This document shows positions 30,111-43,700 of a stretch of 64,000 nt of DNA, piece by piece. Every line of letters begins with the position of its first letter. Position 1 is the stretch's first letter. Under the pieces are notes generated by a model. The model did not search any database. It was given only the letters and a program-made list of their open reading frames with translations, and was not told the DNA's origin. The position numbers were made by a program, and so were the translations under genes. This DNA comes from Meconema thalassinum (lineage: Eukaryota > Arthropoda > Insecta > Orthoptera > Tettigoniidae): the NCBI GenBank assembly GCA_946902985.2, contig OX336389.2:148603099-148667098 (forward strand), in the 5' to 3' direction.

Positions 30111-33100
30111 TTAATCTTGCTTTTTCGAGAGAATCCTAAACTGAATATGTGACATGCCTGTGTGGGTTTGAAGGACGTGTAAATAATCATCCACACAGAG
30201 GCGTTTAACCACGTGTTGACTAATTCTTTTGGCTCGCATAGATTCACATCGATCTAGCTGCCGAAAACAATACATTTTTGGGGCAAGCCCAACATACTCT
30301 AACATCATTATGTCTGAACACTCATCTTTCATTATAACAATTTCTTTTTTGTTCAGACGGGGGATATCCAACACGTTCTTCTCACTAAACGAGGACGTGT
30401 CAAACCATTTTGGATTTTCTGTGATAACTACAATGGATCACTGTCAGGAATATGGTAAATGACCCCTATCCGTGTCTGTATATAACAAGGAAATGCTACC
30501 AATCGATGAATTGAAAAACCATAAGTGACTAGATCATGATCAGTAAGATTCAAAGATTTGAAATTTTGTTTTGAAAGGTATTTTTGAGCTCCCCATCCAC
30601 CTTGCCATGTGTTGACCAATTTTATGTCCCTATACTGGCGTACAATTTCCAAACTCTTGCCATAAATACAATTATTCATTAGGTTTTAAAAAATTATTTC
30701 AAATGGTTGACTGGCACTTTGTCTGTAACTGGCATTTAAATCCATGTACGGTTTCAACCACCCTTTCTGACAGAAAGAAATACCTCTATGGATTTATTTC
30801 AGGGATGAGCCCCGGGCTAAGCATTCTACCAGCATGTCAATATGCAACACATATTGATTTTTGTCATACAAGGTGCCCATCATTTTTTATGATTGCCCTT
30901 ACTATCGGACGGCACCATTTTCTCTATGCATAAGGGTAAATTACCATGTCGCTGTCATAGATCGGGGGAATAAGCTAAGTCAACTTCAAGGTCATATCCT
31001 ACGTCCTGTTGCTCGCTGGCGCTATGCACATTAAGATCTTTAATTTCATCCCCAGACAGCCAAAGTTTTGTACGGCAGCGGTCGGCTCATGGCGAAACCG
31101 TATAAATTGTTTACATCGAAATATATCAAGTAAGATTCTGGTTCTTCGGGACAATAATCGGCATGTAATGATTATTTGCCTTGGCATGTCGCTGATTGAG
31201 CGATACGAACCCCCCACGAATCCCTTTTGCCATCATTAATACCATATCAGGATCCGTCAATGAATCAAGCACTATTTGGTTGTATTTGAGAGCAGCATCC
31301 CAACTTAAGCCTGGACTGGTATAGTAGTGGGCAGGTTCCAGGCCATATATCGTATGACATAGCTGACGGAACGTCTCATGTACATCTGTCAAAAGCAGCA
31401 CATCTAATTTTAAGTAGTGCATAGCATACTGGCCCATGGTTTCTATGCCAAAAGCTCGCCAATCATGGCATGCGTGGTCATATTCTTGTTCAGTGATGGT
31501 GCTTTGAGTTAACTGAGAAAATAATTTTTCTCGGGGGGGGGGGGCAAAGACGTTTCTTCAAGCACCTTTTAAATTGCCACATAATCATAGGGAAAATGGC
31601 CTTTACGAACACACAATTTAAATTCTTTTGTATCCGTAAAGTGGGAATGGGTATGTTTCAACTCATCGCTCAGCCCTTTCACAAGACTATCCAGCGAACT
31701 AGACGTAAACTTGAATGAGTCGCGAAAGCGAATGCTCATCCCTCCTTTTCTCCATGAAAGAGAAGTAAAGCTCTCATGGTTCTTAGCCAAAATGGTGAAT
31801 TTGCTCTTATCTACATGACCAAATTGTTTAACAATGAAGTGAAGGTCATAGCGAAAGAAATTGTGTAAGAAGAAAGGGAGGGAGCAAGGTGCAAAGTACT
31901 TCAAATTGCATTCCCTATGGACGGCGCCTCTAAAATGCCCTGTCCTGTGGCAGTGGTCTCTTACTTTTTTTTCTCCGCCTAAAATAGGCTTTTCGCATAT
32001 GTGACAGGTGATGGCTTGATCATATTCTTTTTGCTGTACGTCATTCATCTGAATTGGTACAGGGTTGTCCAAAATTGATTCTACTTTGCCCGCTAAAGCC
32101 ACCATTTGATCAACAAACCACCGCGGACAATCCTGTCCTTTGTGACATACATACTCACATTGGGATTTATCACGGTGACTGACAACAGAATAGCCAACAG
32201 CGAAAGGCTCATGTTACTGCACTGGATAGGTTGAGCTTGTATGGGGGTTTGCTTCATACCCCTGAATGGGAACAGTGAGGGCCTCAAAATAAGCATAAAC
32301 ACTAATCGGTACCATGTCTTGTTTATTAGTGGCTTTAAATTTCAAGACTGCGCCATCCCCTTCGGGAAAGACAAGCTTTACAGCCGCCTGCCCCTCACTG
32401 TCTCCTATATGTCGTTCCAAAAGTTAAGCAGTTCTAAAATACTGAAGGCAGCGCTCACAAATATGTTTTGCACACTTATGATTGGACAATTTGCTGCTTA
32501 CTAGTTTTCCTAAATTCTTTACCCAACAATAAAGATTTTTATCCCCATGAGACAAAAGAGAATGTGAAATTGTTTTGCCTCTTTCGTGGCATACAAGGGG
32601 CCTACAATGTTGCTTCCCTCCACACCATATACCATGAATGAGAAATTTGGATTATCTTTCTCAAATAAATGAATTTTTTCTATAGGCATTGGGAATGAAA
32701 TGCTCTCCAAATTAAGAGTTTGTTTCATGTGGTTAAACACATCTTTGTACTGCCCTGGTCTATGAGCAACATGATGATTTTCACAGGGTTGCAGACAGCT
32801 AACTATACTCCACAAAAAGCAGTAATCGTCTTTATTGCGTATGTTGATCACTGCCTTTCTCGAAGCGATAAAGCTCGGTGTAGGAATTTAGCTACTTCCT
32901 GCATTTAATGGATTGTATTTACAAATACTGATTTGCAAATATGCAATGCTATTGAGGGCCAAGCCACTGGGACCCTCTTCCAACTTATCAAATTTAGTGA
33001 TAAGTCCATCAATAGCTTTTTCCTGATACCACATTTCTAATTTATCGGCCATCAGTAATTTATCCATTTTTGTACAAAGATTGAATGTATGTTTCTCTTC

Positions 33101-33334
33101 AACATTATTTTTCGTCAAGATAAATTTCCATAGTAGCTCAAAATTTATTTTTAAGGCGTGATGCAATCTTAAGCCTAGTTGACATTCACTCAAAAAAATG
33201 GGGAAACATGATTCCACAAAATCTTTAGGGAGCTGACAGTGTTTCGCATTATAAATTCGACCGGAGGATACTCGCGTTTTGAAACATTTAGTCGAAGGCT
33301 GCCACACTAACTCTTCACTCTCTGATATAGACAT
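30111..33334 (-). pseudogene. Protein-primed DNA polymerase B of the Polinton (shattered)
   Basis: Reading right to left, frames at 32888-33334 (N-terminal domain), 32519-32851 (NIRNKDDYCFLWSI), 32214-32420 (Exo I region), 31569-32105 (zinc motif CHICEKP..CHRTGHF..HREC, then Exo II and FPYDYV), 31126-31437 (LKLDVLLLTDV to [15 protein letters not shown]), ~31000-31135 (motif [11 protein letters not shown]), 30428-30679 (motif B, NNCIYGKSLE) and 30111-30374 (thumb, KDECSDIMMLEYVGLAPKMY) appear in the order of Polinton PolB. The ~3.2 kb span fits the usual ~1100 residues. There are many frameshifts and stops. The Exo I aspartate is Tyr (YAYFEALT) and motif C near 30435 is degraded, so it is a fossil. 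A G13 run near 31532-31544 is one slip site. Confidence 0.85.
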
Positions 33335-33601
33335 GATTATAAAATGGAATAATAAACGTGCAAACCTTACCTTAGAATAGGTTAATCCAAAAACAGCAAT
33401 TCCACACGGACACACTTGTTGTTGTTGTTATTCGGTGTTTGTCACACAATCACGCACACACGCACACAATGGTCGCAGCAATTGATGTTGATCCTATACA
33501 ATTGGCCCCAGCAGTAGACGATCACCAACAAGGTTTCTCTTTTGTTTCCAACGATTTATCTGAAAAGCAAACCAATAAAATCTGTTATTAGGCATGGTTA
33601 T

Positions 33602-34639
33602 AAACAGTAAACATGAGCATCCATTCATTCATTCATTCATTCATTCATTCTTTCATAGCAGTTGCTAAAAATGAAAAGGTTGCAAGTGTGCACACATAGA
33701 TAAGACACTCGCTCAAAAATAACAAGGTAATTTACAAAGGAAAGGAATAATATATATTCATAGCTCACCTTTTTATTTAAATATCGCAAGCGTGACGGTA
33801 GTTAAAACCTGTTCACTCGATACAGGTCTTAATTCTGAAACAATAATAAATACACGCCATAAGCTTATAAATTTCCATGAAATAAATGGCATACATTTAA
33901 CAACAACAACAATAAAAGTAATGGAACAACATGTACTCACCCTATAATGAATTATAGACCTTTGAGCAAATGTGCTTTTTGCCGCCACTGTCACTGTTGC
34001 TGCTGATTTTTTATAATTTCTCTCGCTCTCTCTGTCTGCTTCCCCAGACTTGGTGTGTTTTTTTGAATTTTCTTGCTTTTTGAAAATCTGCAACAAACAA
34101 AATCCAAAAAATATAATCAGTCACTAACTTACTTTCCACGCATACACAAAATAACAATAAAGCCAATCATGACATAATTAACAATAATGAACCTACCTTA
34201 TTACAAGTACAGCCACGGTTCACGTAATTTTTTACTAAGAGATTAAGACACTTGCATCCGTCGTCTTCAAAGGTACTCTCAGTACGTACATGTCTCTTCA
34301 ACAAGTTGCAATGTTAACACATTACTTTTTTGTTCTACGTGTAGGATGTCGTGAAACGCTCTAGTCAGAATGATTCTCACAAGCATTGCAAACCCTGTGC
34401 ATGTGTCTGTGTGTGGGAAAGCAATGGTCAGCTTCTCGACAGAGCTGTTTGTCCGTGGGTTACTTGTTTGTGTTAGGTAACAGCACATGTGTGCGAGCTA
34501 CAGTCTCTTATCTCTTTTACTGCAGTCCACGCAAATGATAAGAGCACATGTCTGCCTGCCCGCAGTGGACGATCTCATGTCTGCAATTCTCATTTCACAA
34601 TGTGTGTCTCTGTGTGTGATCAAATGACAACTTTGAGCA
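33602..34639. other. Non-coding region beyond the polymerase
   Basis: No supported gene. It holds a short (attc)n run near 33623-33650 and CA/GT-rich stretches. It may contain the Polinton end, but no terminal repeat could be identified. Confidence 0.4.
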
Positions 34640-35405
34640 ACATCACAGCGCCTGACACGCCAACACAACGTTACTTCAAATCTGGTTTCTTTACTATCAT
34701 CCTGTTTTCCTCAAATATCTGGAAACATAACGGAAAACGCCCTTTTTACACCAAAAACATGGTTTCAGCTTTTCAACAGCTACATTCCCGTAAAGAGGAC
34801 GACGAGGCGAAAACACCAAGATGGCCGTCATAGAAATCACTTGATTCGTTTTCCAAATATCTTGAAAAATAACAAAAACACATTTTCGATCAAAAAATCA
34901 TGTTTCCAGCTTTTCAACTTTTCAACACCTACATCCCCGTAAAGAGGACAACGAGACGAAAACATCAACATGGCCGTCATAGATATCACTTGATTCGTTT
35001 TCCAAATATCTTCAAAAATAACAAACATATATTTTCGATCAAAAAATCATATTTCCAGCTTTTCACCTTTTCAATATCTACATCCTCGTAAAGAGGACGA
35101 CGAGTCGAAAAAAATAACGTGACACACGTCATGATCCCTTTTTCAGTTTCTCCAATATTAGGGAAAATCACAAAACCAATTTTTAGATCAAAATACCATG
35201 TTTCCAGCTTTTTACCTTTTCAACACCTACATCCCCGTAAAGAGGACAACGAGATGAAAACAATAACATGACTCACGTTATGATCACTTTTTCGGTTTTC
35301 CAAAAATTAGGAAAAATGTGAAAAACGCATTTTTAGACCCAAAACCATATTTTCACCTTTTTAACACCTACATCCCCGTAAAGAGCACAACGAGACGGAA
35401 AAAAT
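34640..35405 (+). repeat. 149-bp tandem repeat, ~5 units
   Basis: The phrase cccgtaaagaggac recurs at 34787, 34936, 35085 (one change), 35234 and 35375, giving a period of 149 bp. Units also share ttttccaaatatctt and tttccagcttttcac. Related sequence lies in inverse orientation at about 38280-38930. Confidence 0.9.
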
Positions 35406-35625
35406 GAATCTACGCACGCCCTCCTAGCATCACTCCTTCCTTCCCAAGGCCGCCAGGGTCTCACAACTTACTAAGTGTAGTAGCTCCCCCAAATTGATAC
35501 TACTCACTCTCAACTCCTTTATAATATACCCCACTAGTCAGTTGCCATTTTTCTTGAATTTGCGCGTAAGAAAAAGCAGTATGGTGTCATTTTGTAATCT
35601 AAAATTACGAATAAGTTGTACTATG

Positions 35626-35946
35626 AAAAAAATCCACAGCTTGCTTCCAGTTGACCGACTGGGTCAGGGAATGGAATGAATGAATCCCCCATCTAGCGGC
35701 GAGGATAGGAACTGTCCCGTCTGTCGAAGCCTGTCGCACTCCCCTGGGGCAATGATTAAATGAATGACAGATGATAGTGTAGAGTGTTGCTGAAAAAAAT
35801 TGTTAAAGGGAAAACCGGAGTACCCGGAGAAAACCCTGTCTGCTTCCACTTTCTCCAGCACAAATCTCACATGGAGTGACGGGGATTTGAACCACGGACC
35901 CAGCGGTGAGAAGCCGGCGTGCTGCCACCTAGGCCACGGTGGCTCT
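35626..35946 (-). mobile_element. tRNA-derived SINE, family 2, copy 1
   Basis: The head at the right end has a tRNA-like B box (ggttcaaatcc) and a central domain phrase ttctccgggtactccggttt, as in conserved metazoan SINE core domains. Flanks aagttgtactatg (35613-35625) and aaattgttctatg (35947-35959) form a 13-bp target duplication with two mismatches. Copy 2 is at 37817. Confidence 0.85.
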
Positions 35947-35959
35947 AAATTGTTCTATG

Positions 35960-37399
35960 CTAAGTTTTCTTTATGAAACTGTGGTTGATTAATGTTTATA
36001 CATGACAACGAAAAGAAAGGGCAAGTCGATTCGCAAAATTGGACTTAATATTTTAATACCAACAAATATCACGATAGGTTAAGTTTCGTTTATATATTCT
36101 TATTTCAAGGGGGGTTTTACCGTTAGCTACAATATGAATCTCACTAAAAGCTTTGTGGTATTATTAAGTCTTTCTAAACGAATATTCTTTGAGTTTGCTC
36201 AGAATAATAATAAATCAATAACGCTTAGTAAATTAATAGTGTGGAAAAGGGTGAGATCCATATTGAAGCGGGAAGTTTATCACTCGCATTAAAGAAAGCC
36301 TAAACATTCCTACAAACAGAGTAAATATATGGTAAATGGTAAAGATCAGCACAAAGCAGGTACCAACATTAGAAAAAAGGATTAAAAATGTTACAACTTG
36401 AATTTAGAAACTCTAAACAAGGCTTCTAATAGCAATATTGGTGTGTTTCTTTTAAATACTGTATATATAATTGATGTCGACGATCTATGATAGGTACGGT
36501 TATAATAATACGTTAATATTTTGTCTCCTTATGCTGTATGTTCACTCTTAACTCAAATGTTTACAAGACCGCGAAAAAAACTTCGAACGTTAGCAATATA
36601 GGTATAATTTAATTTATATATATGATGCATAGTAACTGTTAATACATATTCAATTTAACAACATCCAATGCACCAAGTCTTCCAATAACCCATGGTTCCA
36701 AGATAATGTTCAATGAAATAATCCTATGCTAAAAGAAATTTTCCCATTTTTGAGCTTTACAGATTGATATGCTCATATAGCCTAGAACACATAAAATGCT
36801 ATCGATATAAAACAAGACAAAGAGTAGATACCAGGTTTCTAACTTTCATAAAAGTAGTTTTGGTCGAGTCCTCACCCCATTGTAACTTTGATTCGGTTGA
36901 AATGCAAACTCTAGTTACGCCACCGAGTGCATTTGAAGACAAGGTAAAATGCTCGAAGTGTCTATATTACTTTACGGAATTTTATTTTCACCTGTAGAAT
37001 ATTCTCAAGGTTTAAATTAATAAAGAATGTAATTATCAAATAAGTACAACAAATGGTTCCAACTCTTGCACCCTGGGATTACAAATTGCATTATCTCTGT
37101 TATACATGACCTTACATCGCATTATCTGACGTCGTTATTTAAGAGTTATTATTGATTTACGCCTAAACATACCGTACAGTCGTAGGATCAGGTGTCCTAA
37201 ACATTCGGTAAAACTCAATCCGAAACGTTTCAAATCGTATAATACTACTTCCATCTTGCTGTTCATTATCTGTGAAATTTATCGAGAGAAATGTGCAGGC
37301 TTGGTTAGTAATGAGACCGCCTCTCCGGTCCTAGAATCCACTGCCTTATGGATCATGTATTATTACATTTAAACTGCAGCCAAATGGCCATAGTGGGGC
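35960..37399. other. Unique-looking AT-rich DNA, nothing recognised
   Basis: No ORF with coding character and no repeat that I can name. The longest frame (36764-36997) lacks motifs. Confidence 0.4.
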
Positions 37400-37520
37400 A
37401 ATTTTATTGAACGCCTGATCCCAAACAATTTTAATTAGTTCTACCTTTGGCTACCAGAGATCTGTCACTGACACCTAATTGGGAACGTTGGAAGTTGAAA
37501 GAGCGTTTGTAACCAAATAA
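37400..37520 (-). mobile_element. Possible fragment of SINE family 1
   Basis: gggaacgttggaagttgaaagagcg and neighbouring phrases resemble the middle of the SINE at 778-1235 in the same orientation. Heavily diverged, without visible ends. Confidence 0.35.
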
Positions 37521-37816
37521 CCTAAAAAGACATATTTTAGTGGTAGGTTGTTGATAGTTAGATATTGAGGTTTTAAGGGGCGGAACTACGAGGTCATCTG
37601 CCCCTAGGTAGCTTCTTATAATAATGTATTTACGTAACGGTTTATTTCGCCTTGTTTGTTATTGTGAGCCTAATGATTTTTCTTCGGGTGACGAAAAATA
37701 AAAGTTGTTTAATTAAGACTCCTTTTTCTCTGGGTTCTTATTGATTTAGAACTTGATTTGTTCATTTTTATTGAAATGTTGCTCGCCTAACATTAATGTA
37801 AATTCCCCACTCTACC

Positions 37817-38147
37817 AAAGCCTCCGTAGCTTAGGCGGCAGCACGCCGGCCTCTCACCGCTGGGTCCGTGGTTCAAATCCCGGTCACTCCATGTGAGATC
37901 TGTGCTGGACAAAGCGGAGGCAGACAGGTTTTTCTCCGGTTACTCCGGTTTTCCCTGTCAAAATTTCATTCCAGCAACACTCTCTACTATCATTTCATTT
38001 CATCTGTCATTCATTTAAACATTTCCCCAGAGGAGTGCGTCAGGCCTCGGCAGCCGGCACAGTTCATATCCTCGCCGCTAGATAGGGGCTCCATTCATTC
38101 CATTCCTGACCCGGTCGGAGACTGGAAGCAGGCTGTGGATTTTTCTT
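37817..38147 (+). mobile_element. tRNA-derived SINE, family 2, copy 2
   Basis: Begins aaagcctccgtagcttaggcgg (A-box-like) with B box ggttcaaatcc, followed by the same core domain as copy 1. Exact 14-bp target duplications ttccccactctacc lie at 37803-37816 and 38148-38161. Orientation is opposite to copy 1. Confidence 0.9.
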
Positions 38148-38279
38148 TTCCCCACTCTACCCTTTTAATTTGTTATTCCTCAAGGACTGGTTTTATTTTG
38201 TTCGTTCGCATCATCACCATTTTCAGATTTTGAATCTCAATATATAAAGATGAATGAGTTGTGAGAAGATGACAGTTCT

Positions 38280-38930
38280 ACTGACAGTCGCGTGTGTGCT
38301 TGAAAACGGATGGCTATGTTGTAAATGGTTATATTGGGGAAGGAATAAAGGTTAGAAGGACCAGAGTATATTCGATTTAATGGTATTTTTCCGCTCTATC
38401 TGATAGTGAGGTTATATTTACAATAGGTTGAATTTGGAAACTGGATTTTGGGGTAAACACGTATTTTTCACATTTTCGATAATAAGTCGCGAACCCATAA
38501 AGCTATAACGATGATTGAGGTGTTTTTTTTATTGTTGCGTTGTGCTCTTTACGGGGATGTGTGAAGTGAATAGATGGGATATGGCTTTTTGGGGTAAAAA
38601 TGCATTTTTGACATTTTGCTGATATTTGGTAAACAGTTAAAGCTACAACAACGTTTGAGGTGTCCTCGTGTTTGTTGCGTTAACCTGTTAACGAGGTTGC
38701 CTGTGTCTGGTAAGAGGGATAGAAATTTTGGGTGAAAACCGTGTTATTTGTCATTTTTGTGGATATTTGGGGAAGGAGTGGTCGGATGGGGATGTGGGTG
38801 GTAGGGATGTTTAGAGGGTGTTGTCCTGTTTGACATGGTGTTGGAAGAGGCTTGGAATTTTAGTAAAATGTTGGAAAACGGAACTATTTTTGTTGGAAAC
38901 AATGTGGTTTAAGCGTTTTTTAATGGAGGA
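38280..38930 (-). repeat. Diverged tandem repeat, inverted relative to 34.6-35.4 kb
   Basis: Phrases such as gtgctctttacggggatgtg, tttttggggtaaaaatgc and gatatttgg recur about every 130-150 bp. They read as the reverse complement of the 149-bp units at 34640-35405, with considerable divergence. Confidence 0.6.
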
Positions 38931-39039
38931 TCGAACCGCGTGGGGGTCTTTATGTTGACAGCCATGCTTGCTAGCCACATGATGGACAGAGACCCCATTG
39001 GATTTTTGTAAAATGAGGTAAACGCATTATGGGGTAAAA

Positions 39040-39475
39040 CATGATTTTTGGAGAGTTTGTTATATCTGGCGAACCAATAAGTATAGGGACTTGTATGAGG
39101 GGATGTAGCACTCGGGGTGAGGCCTCCGTTTTGAATTCATTGTTTATTTTTGTCAAAAGGGCCAAACTACAGTTTTGTTAATATTTTCTGAACCGATGAT
39201 GGGATATTGACATATGGAGTATCCTAGCACTCGGGGTCACGCCCCGTTTTTCAATTTATAATTTTTTTTGTCAAAAGGGCCTAACAACACTTTTGTTAAT
39301 ATTTTCAGAACTCCTGATGAGATTTTGGCATATGGATTATCGTTACGCTTGGGGTGACGATCCATTTTTGAATTTATTTTTAATTTTTGTCAAAAGGGAC
39401 TAACTACACTTTTGTTAATATCTCGTGAACCAATCATGCAAGGGACTTGTATGAGGGGCTTAGCAAGTTGGCCGA
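39040..39475. repeat. ~119-bp tandem repeat, 3.5 units
   Basis: tgtcaaaaggg recurs at 39151, 39269 and 39389, each followed by cttttgttaatatttt and a block ending cactcggggt. Confidence 0.85.
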
Positions 39476-39489
39476 CGTCCCCTTTGGGG

Positions 39490-40115
39490 GCTGAAACTAC
39501 CCCCAAAGATTGACAAATCGATACCTTGGAAACTAAGAACCCTAAAATTATGCGTCATAGCTCAAAAATAGGTCATGACATACGCGTTTACCTCGAATGG
39601 TCATTTCACCCCTAAAACAGTAAATAGTAATTTTACAGGGAAAAAGGTGTTAAACACCTAAAAATGATAAATGAACCTAAGATCTTTTTTTTATGAAAAT
39701 AGTAGGGGGTTGAAAACTACCCCAAAATTGAAAAATCGATACCTTGGAAACTAAGAACCCTAAAATTAGGTGTCATTGCTCAAAAAATAGGTAAACAAAT
39801 ACGCTTTTACCCCGATAGGTCATTTCACCCCTTAAGCAGTAAATAGTAACTTTACAAAAAAAGTTGTTTAACACTTAAAACGGATAAATGAACCTAAGAT
39901 CTTTTGTTTTTGATGGAAAGTAGTAGTGGGGGTGAAAACTACCCCAAAATTGAAAAAATCGATACCTTGGAAACGAAGAAACCTAAAATGAGGCGTGATA
40001 GCTCAAATATAGGTCATGATATATGCTTATACCCCGATGGGTCATTTCACCCCTAAATCAGTCACTATATAGATTTTACAGGGGGAAAATGTGTTAAACA
40101 CCTAAAAAGGATAAG
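39490..40115. repeat. ~220-bp tandem repeat, ~3 units
   Basis: cgataccttggaaac occurs at 39519, 39737 and 39960. Units share ggtcatttcacccc, ttaaacacctaaaa and ggataaatgaacctaagatc. Confidence 0.9.
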
Positions 40116-40700
40116 CTTTTTGTGGAACCATGGTTTAATCGATTTATGTATGGAGGATGACGGATTGCTAATTATACTTATTCTTAATCTTATTATTATT
40201 AGGTAACTATGGATGGATGTGTATATAGGTAACTAACCAATAAGGCAATAGATTGGTATGAGGTGTTGTATGAGTTAGAATGACCAACCCGTTTCCATGA
40301 GCCATGAATTGACCTAAAAGTTTTACCTGACAAGACTGAGAGTACCCTGTTCCAGCCTTTAGCCCTTATTAAATCAAACCCGGACCTCTGTGGTGACAGC
40401 GGAGTTATAATAATGTTGGATTTCAAACAAACACACGCATCCATGGTACCGCTGGGTCCTGCTCGCAGACACACACTGGCTTGCTCGTCTAGTGAGACTT
40501 GCTGATAACAGCAGTGTGGTATTGCCAGGAAGTTTCAGGTTACTCGTTTGGCTAATAGTGGAACTGGCCGCACCATTTTGGTTCTTATACAGGTCAATGA
40601 ATGTGTTATAACAGGTTAGGCAGCCATTTTTGTTCTTTAAGGAAAAAATGAATTATGATGAATTTATCAGAGACAATGAGGGGATACAGACATGATATAG
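40116..40700. other. Flank of copy B, nothing recognised
   Basis: No gene or named repeat. The 5 bases before copy B, tatag, would be one copy of its target duplication, but the 3' end is truncated, so this cannot be tested. Confidence 0.4.
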
Positions 40701-43700
40701 TGAACCCATGTACCATTGGTTCAGGGGGTCGAATCCATGTATTTTTGGTGAAAGGAAGGAAAGAAATATACAGTCTTCAAAGGAACAAGGAAAGATTTTA
40801 TACAAGAGAACAGGCATAACGTTGTGAAAGAGACTGAGGCCAGATGGCTGGGAGATGAGATCACGCCTGACGCATCGCTCGTAGCATATCATAGATATAT
40901 TTAGAACGAGTGGAAGTTTCCGTCGGTTAGACAGAGACCTTGTTTCGGAAATTAAGCTTACGATTGCATTAAAATGGCAACTGCGCAGCGGTACTAGAAG
41001 AAGAATAATTAGATTTAACCCCTTTGCAAGAATAATATTAACTAAAGAAATACATCATTGTGAATAATTTCAGATTAGAGATTTTTGTGTGGAGAAAGAT
41101 GTTATAATAATTGCCCAGGAGAGAAGTGCAGACGTAGCCATACGTCATCGGGGAGGTCCCGAGACCCGAGGAGTGGGGAATTAAAAATCAACTGTAACAC
41201 CCACACAGCTGAAGACTAAATTTTATTTAATATCTCAGAACTGCATGATCGATTTTCATGTGCAGAGAGGTCATTTTACGTTTAGAAAACAAGCTTTCCA
41301 GAGATATAATTTTTATATGTGTGCGACCATTACTTCAAAAGTTGGTTCTGGAAAAGGCGTGGATTTTATCTTTTTGTAGCCAAAGAGTATATAAATCCTG
41401 GCAGAACCAAGCCAGTCATGCAGTTTACTAAGACTCCTTGAGGGGAGACGCTACATCACCGAAAGCAGTTTACAAGCATTCCTTGAGGGGAAACGCTGTA
41501 TCACATCGTATAGACAGTATCCGACAGCCAGAGGGCGTCGCTGTATCGACAAACAACGTGCATCCGTAAGGAGTAGCCGAGAAGTATTATTATAGTATCG
41601 CCGTGTGATGAATTAGGAAAATCCTAATACAGGATCTAGTTCCACCAATATCAGTTTTACAGTGAAAAGTTCAGTAATTACAGTCAAAGTAGGCTGCGAA
41701 CTTAGAAGACAGGCGATAGGTAATCAAAATATAGTCCGATTAAAGGACCGAAAATATCGTAGCGTTTTGAAGTACCATAACAGCGAGATATATATTCTAT
41801 CAACGTATAAGAACCCGATCAGAATCGGACAAAATAAGGTTCACTTAGGGTTCTGAAAAATAGGAATTCGAGAACTGAATAAGCAGGAAGGAGAAGTAAA
41901 TTCTAGACATTGTTTCAAAGAAACAAACGAATTAAAAAAGCACTAAGTTACGAGGAGTATTAGTTGCTAGAAATTAATAGGTCACCGATAGAGAATCTGG
42001 GAGACCGTGGACAAGACAGACTTTCGTTAGACCAACCAATAGGGTCTAGGAAGAAGCCGTTTCAAGCTAATAAATAATAGCTGATCGTCAGGAAACCGGA
42101 TTTGAAGGAGTTCTATTCCAGGGAGAAGGTAGATGGTTCGAGACTTTCATATTGGTTAGAGAGGAAGCCGACATTTACGAATTTCACCCTTGGAGACGGG
42201 AAGTAAAGAAATCACGTGTGAAAGGCATAATAAAAGCCTTAGTGATTAGAATCTGTGTAGTGTAAATATATAAAATTTGTGTTAAATAGTAATGTTTTAG
42301 TGATTTTATTGTGTATCATAGAAGAATACACCAGTGTAATTTAAAATGTCACCAGTGTTTAATGTATATGAGTTATGTGTGTGTCAAGATATGTCAGTGT
42401 ATGAAATGAATTTGAGCTCGATGGAGTAATCACAAATAGTGGGCAAAAATGAAACATCGTTGGAAAGCACGGTATTGGACCGTCTGAGCATGTAAGTAGA
42501 TATTTTCATTATGTTATGTGTTGGGAATTTGTTTGTGTACAATCCACCTGAGTTTGAGAAATAGGGATGGTTTTGAATAACAAATAACGGAATAAGAGCG
42601 CGATCTGAACAAAATTTGAGAAATTATAAAATAATTATGTGAAATGAATAAATCCTTAGAGGAAATGTATGAAATAAAATATCAGTGTATTTGATAAATG
42701 TTATGAAAGCAAGCGGAAAATATAATAATAATAAAAATTATTTGAATGAAGATTAAGTTGAATTATATGAAAGTAATAGCTTTTGAGCTCTAGTAATAGT
42801 ATAAAGACATGGTGAATACATGTTCTTAAAGTATAACGACTATTGTCATGGGAGAGGAGTAATATAAAAATTGAGATATAGATAAATTGTTGATGTTGAA
42901 TTTATCAGTTCTTTGGAAGACGCTAGGCCTTAAAGTAATGTATAGCGCAATGTCGCGCATTAAAGTAAATTGTCACGCTAGGAAGAAGTTGAATCTAAAT
43001 ATACTTGGTAAATTAATTGTGAGGTACAGTTGATTGCGGTAATTGAGTTGTTGTAAGTCCTCCAGTATGGGATTGGTTCCCGAGGCCATGTGTGTTATAT
43101 TGTATTGAATAATAGGGAGCGTATTTATTGTATTGATGAGCGCAGATTCGACTGAGGTCATCCTAAGACGCTGAATTGTTGTAAGTCCTCCAGTATGGGA
43201 TTGGTTCCCGAGGCAGTTGAGAGATTCGAACCTAGACTCGTATAGTTGTGGAAGCCCCTAAATATCGTTGTTGTATTGAATTATTCTTACCCATCAATGA
43301 TGACACTTCATAATTAATAAATGCCAAGGTTACGAAAGTGGTCTACGAACCTATATAATATTGTTAAAAGTAAATGAGAGAAACGCCAGGTCTGTTCAGA
43401 GAATTGTGGAGAAGGAAATAGCTGTTTTAAAACCATGAATAAAGCTGTCTCGTGAGGACGAGACATAGAGCCTCTCCTCCCTGACAATAAATCAAGTCAA
43501 ATGTTACGGTCTGACCGCTCGCTATTGAAAGGCGGTAGGTCGGAGAAGACCGTCTGCTGGAAATAATGATACAACGTGAGTGTTTAGAATTTGTTAATGA
43601 CCCGGGACTTGAACCGAGGTCCCTGTAAATTGAAAGTACCGCTTGCCAGTTCAGATCGTAGCTTTCTTATATGATAAAGGTCTTTAAGACAAATAAATAA

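Larger units (their letters stand above)
26814..33600. mobile_element. Polinton element, right half
   Basis: Continues the Polinton from 10811. All recognisable genes here read on the minus strand and lead to protein-primed DNA polymerase B near the right end. The outer boundary is not defined, because no terminal inverted repeat was found; 33600 is where recognisable coding ends. Confidence 0.7.

Noticed and set aside
33469..33591. 40-codon plus-strand frame just right of the polymerase gene
   Set aside because: Too short, without motifs, and on the opposite strand to the other genes of this half.
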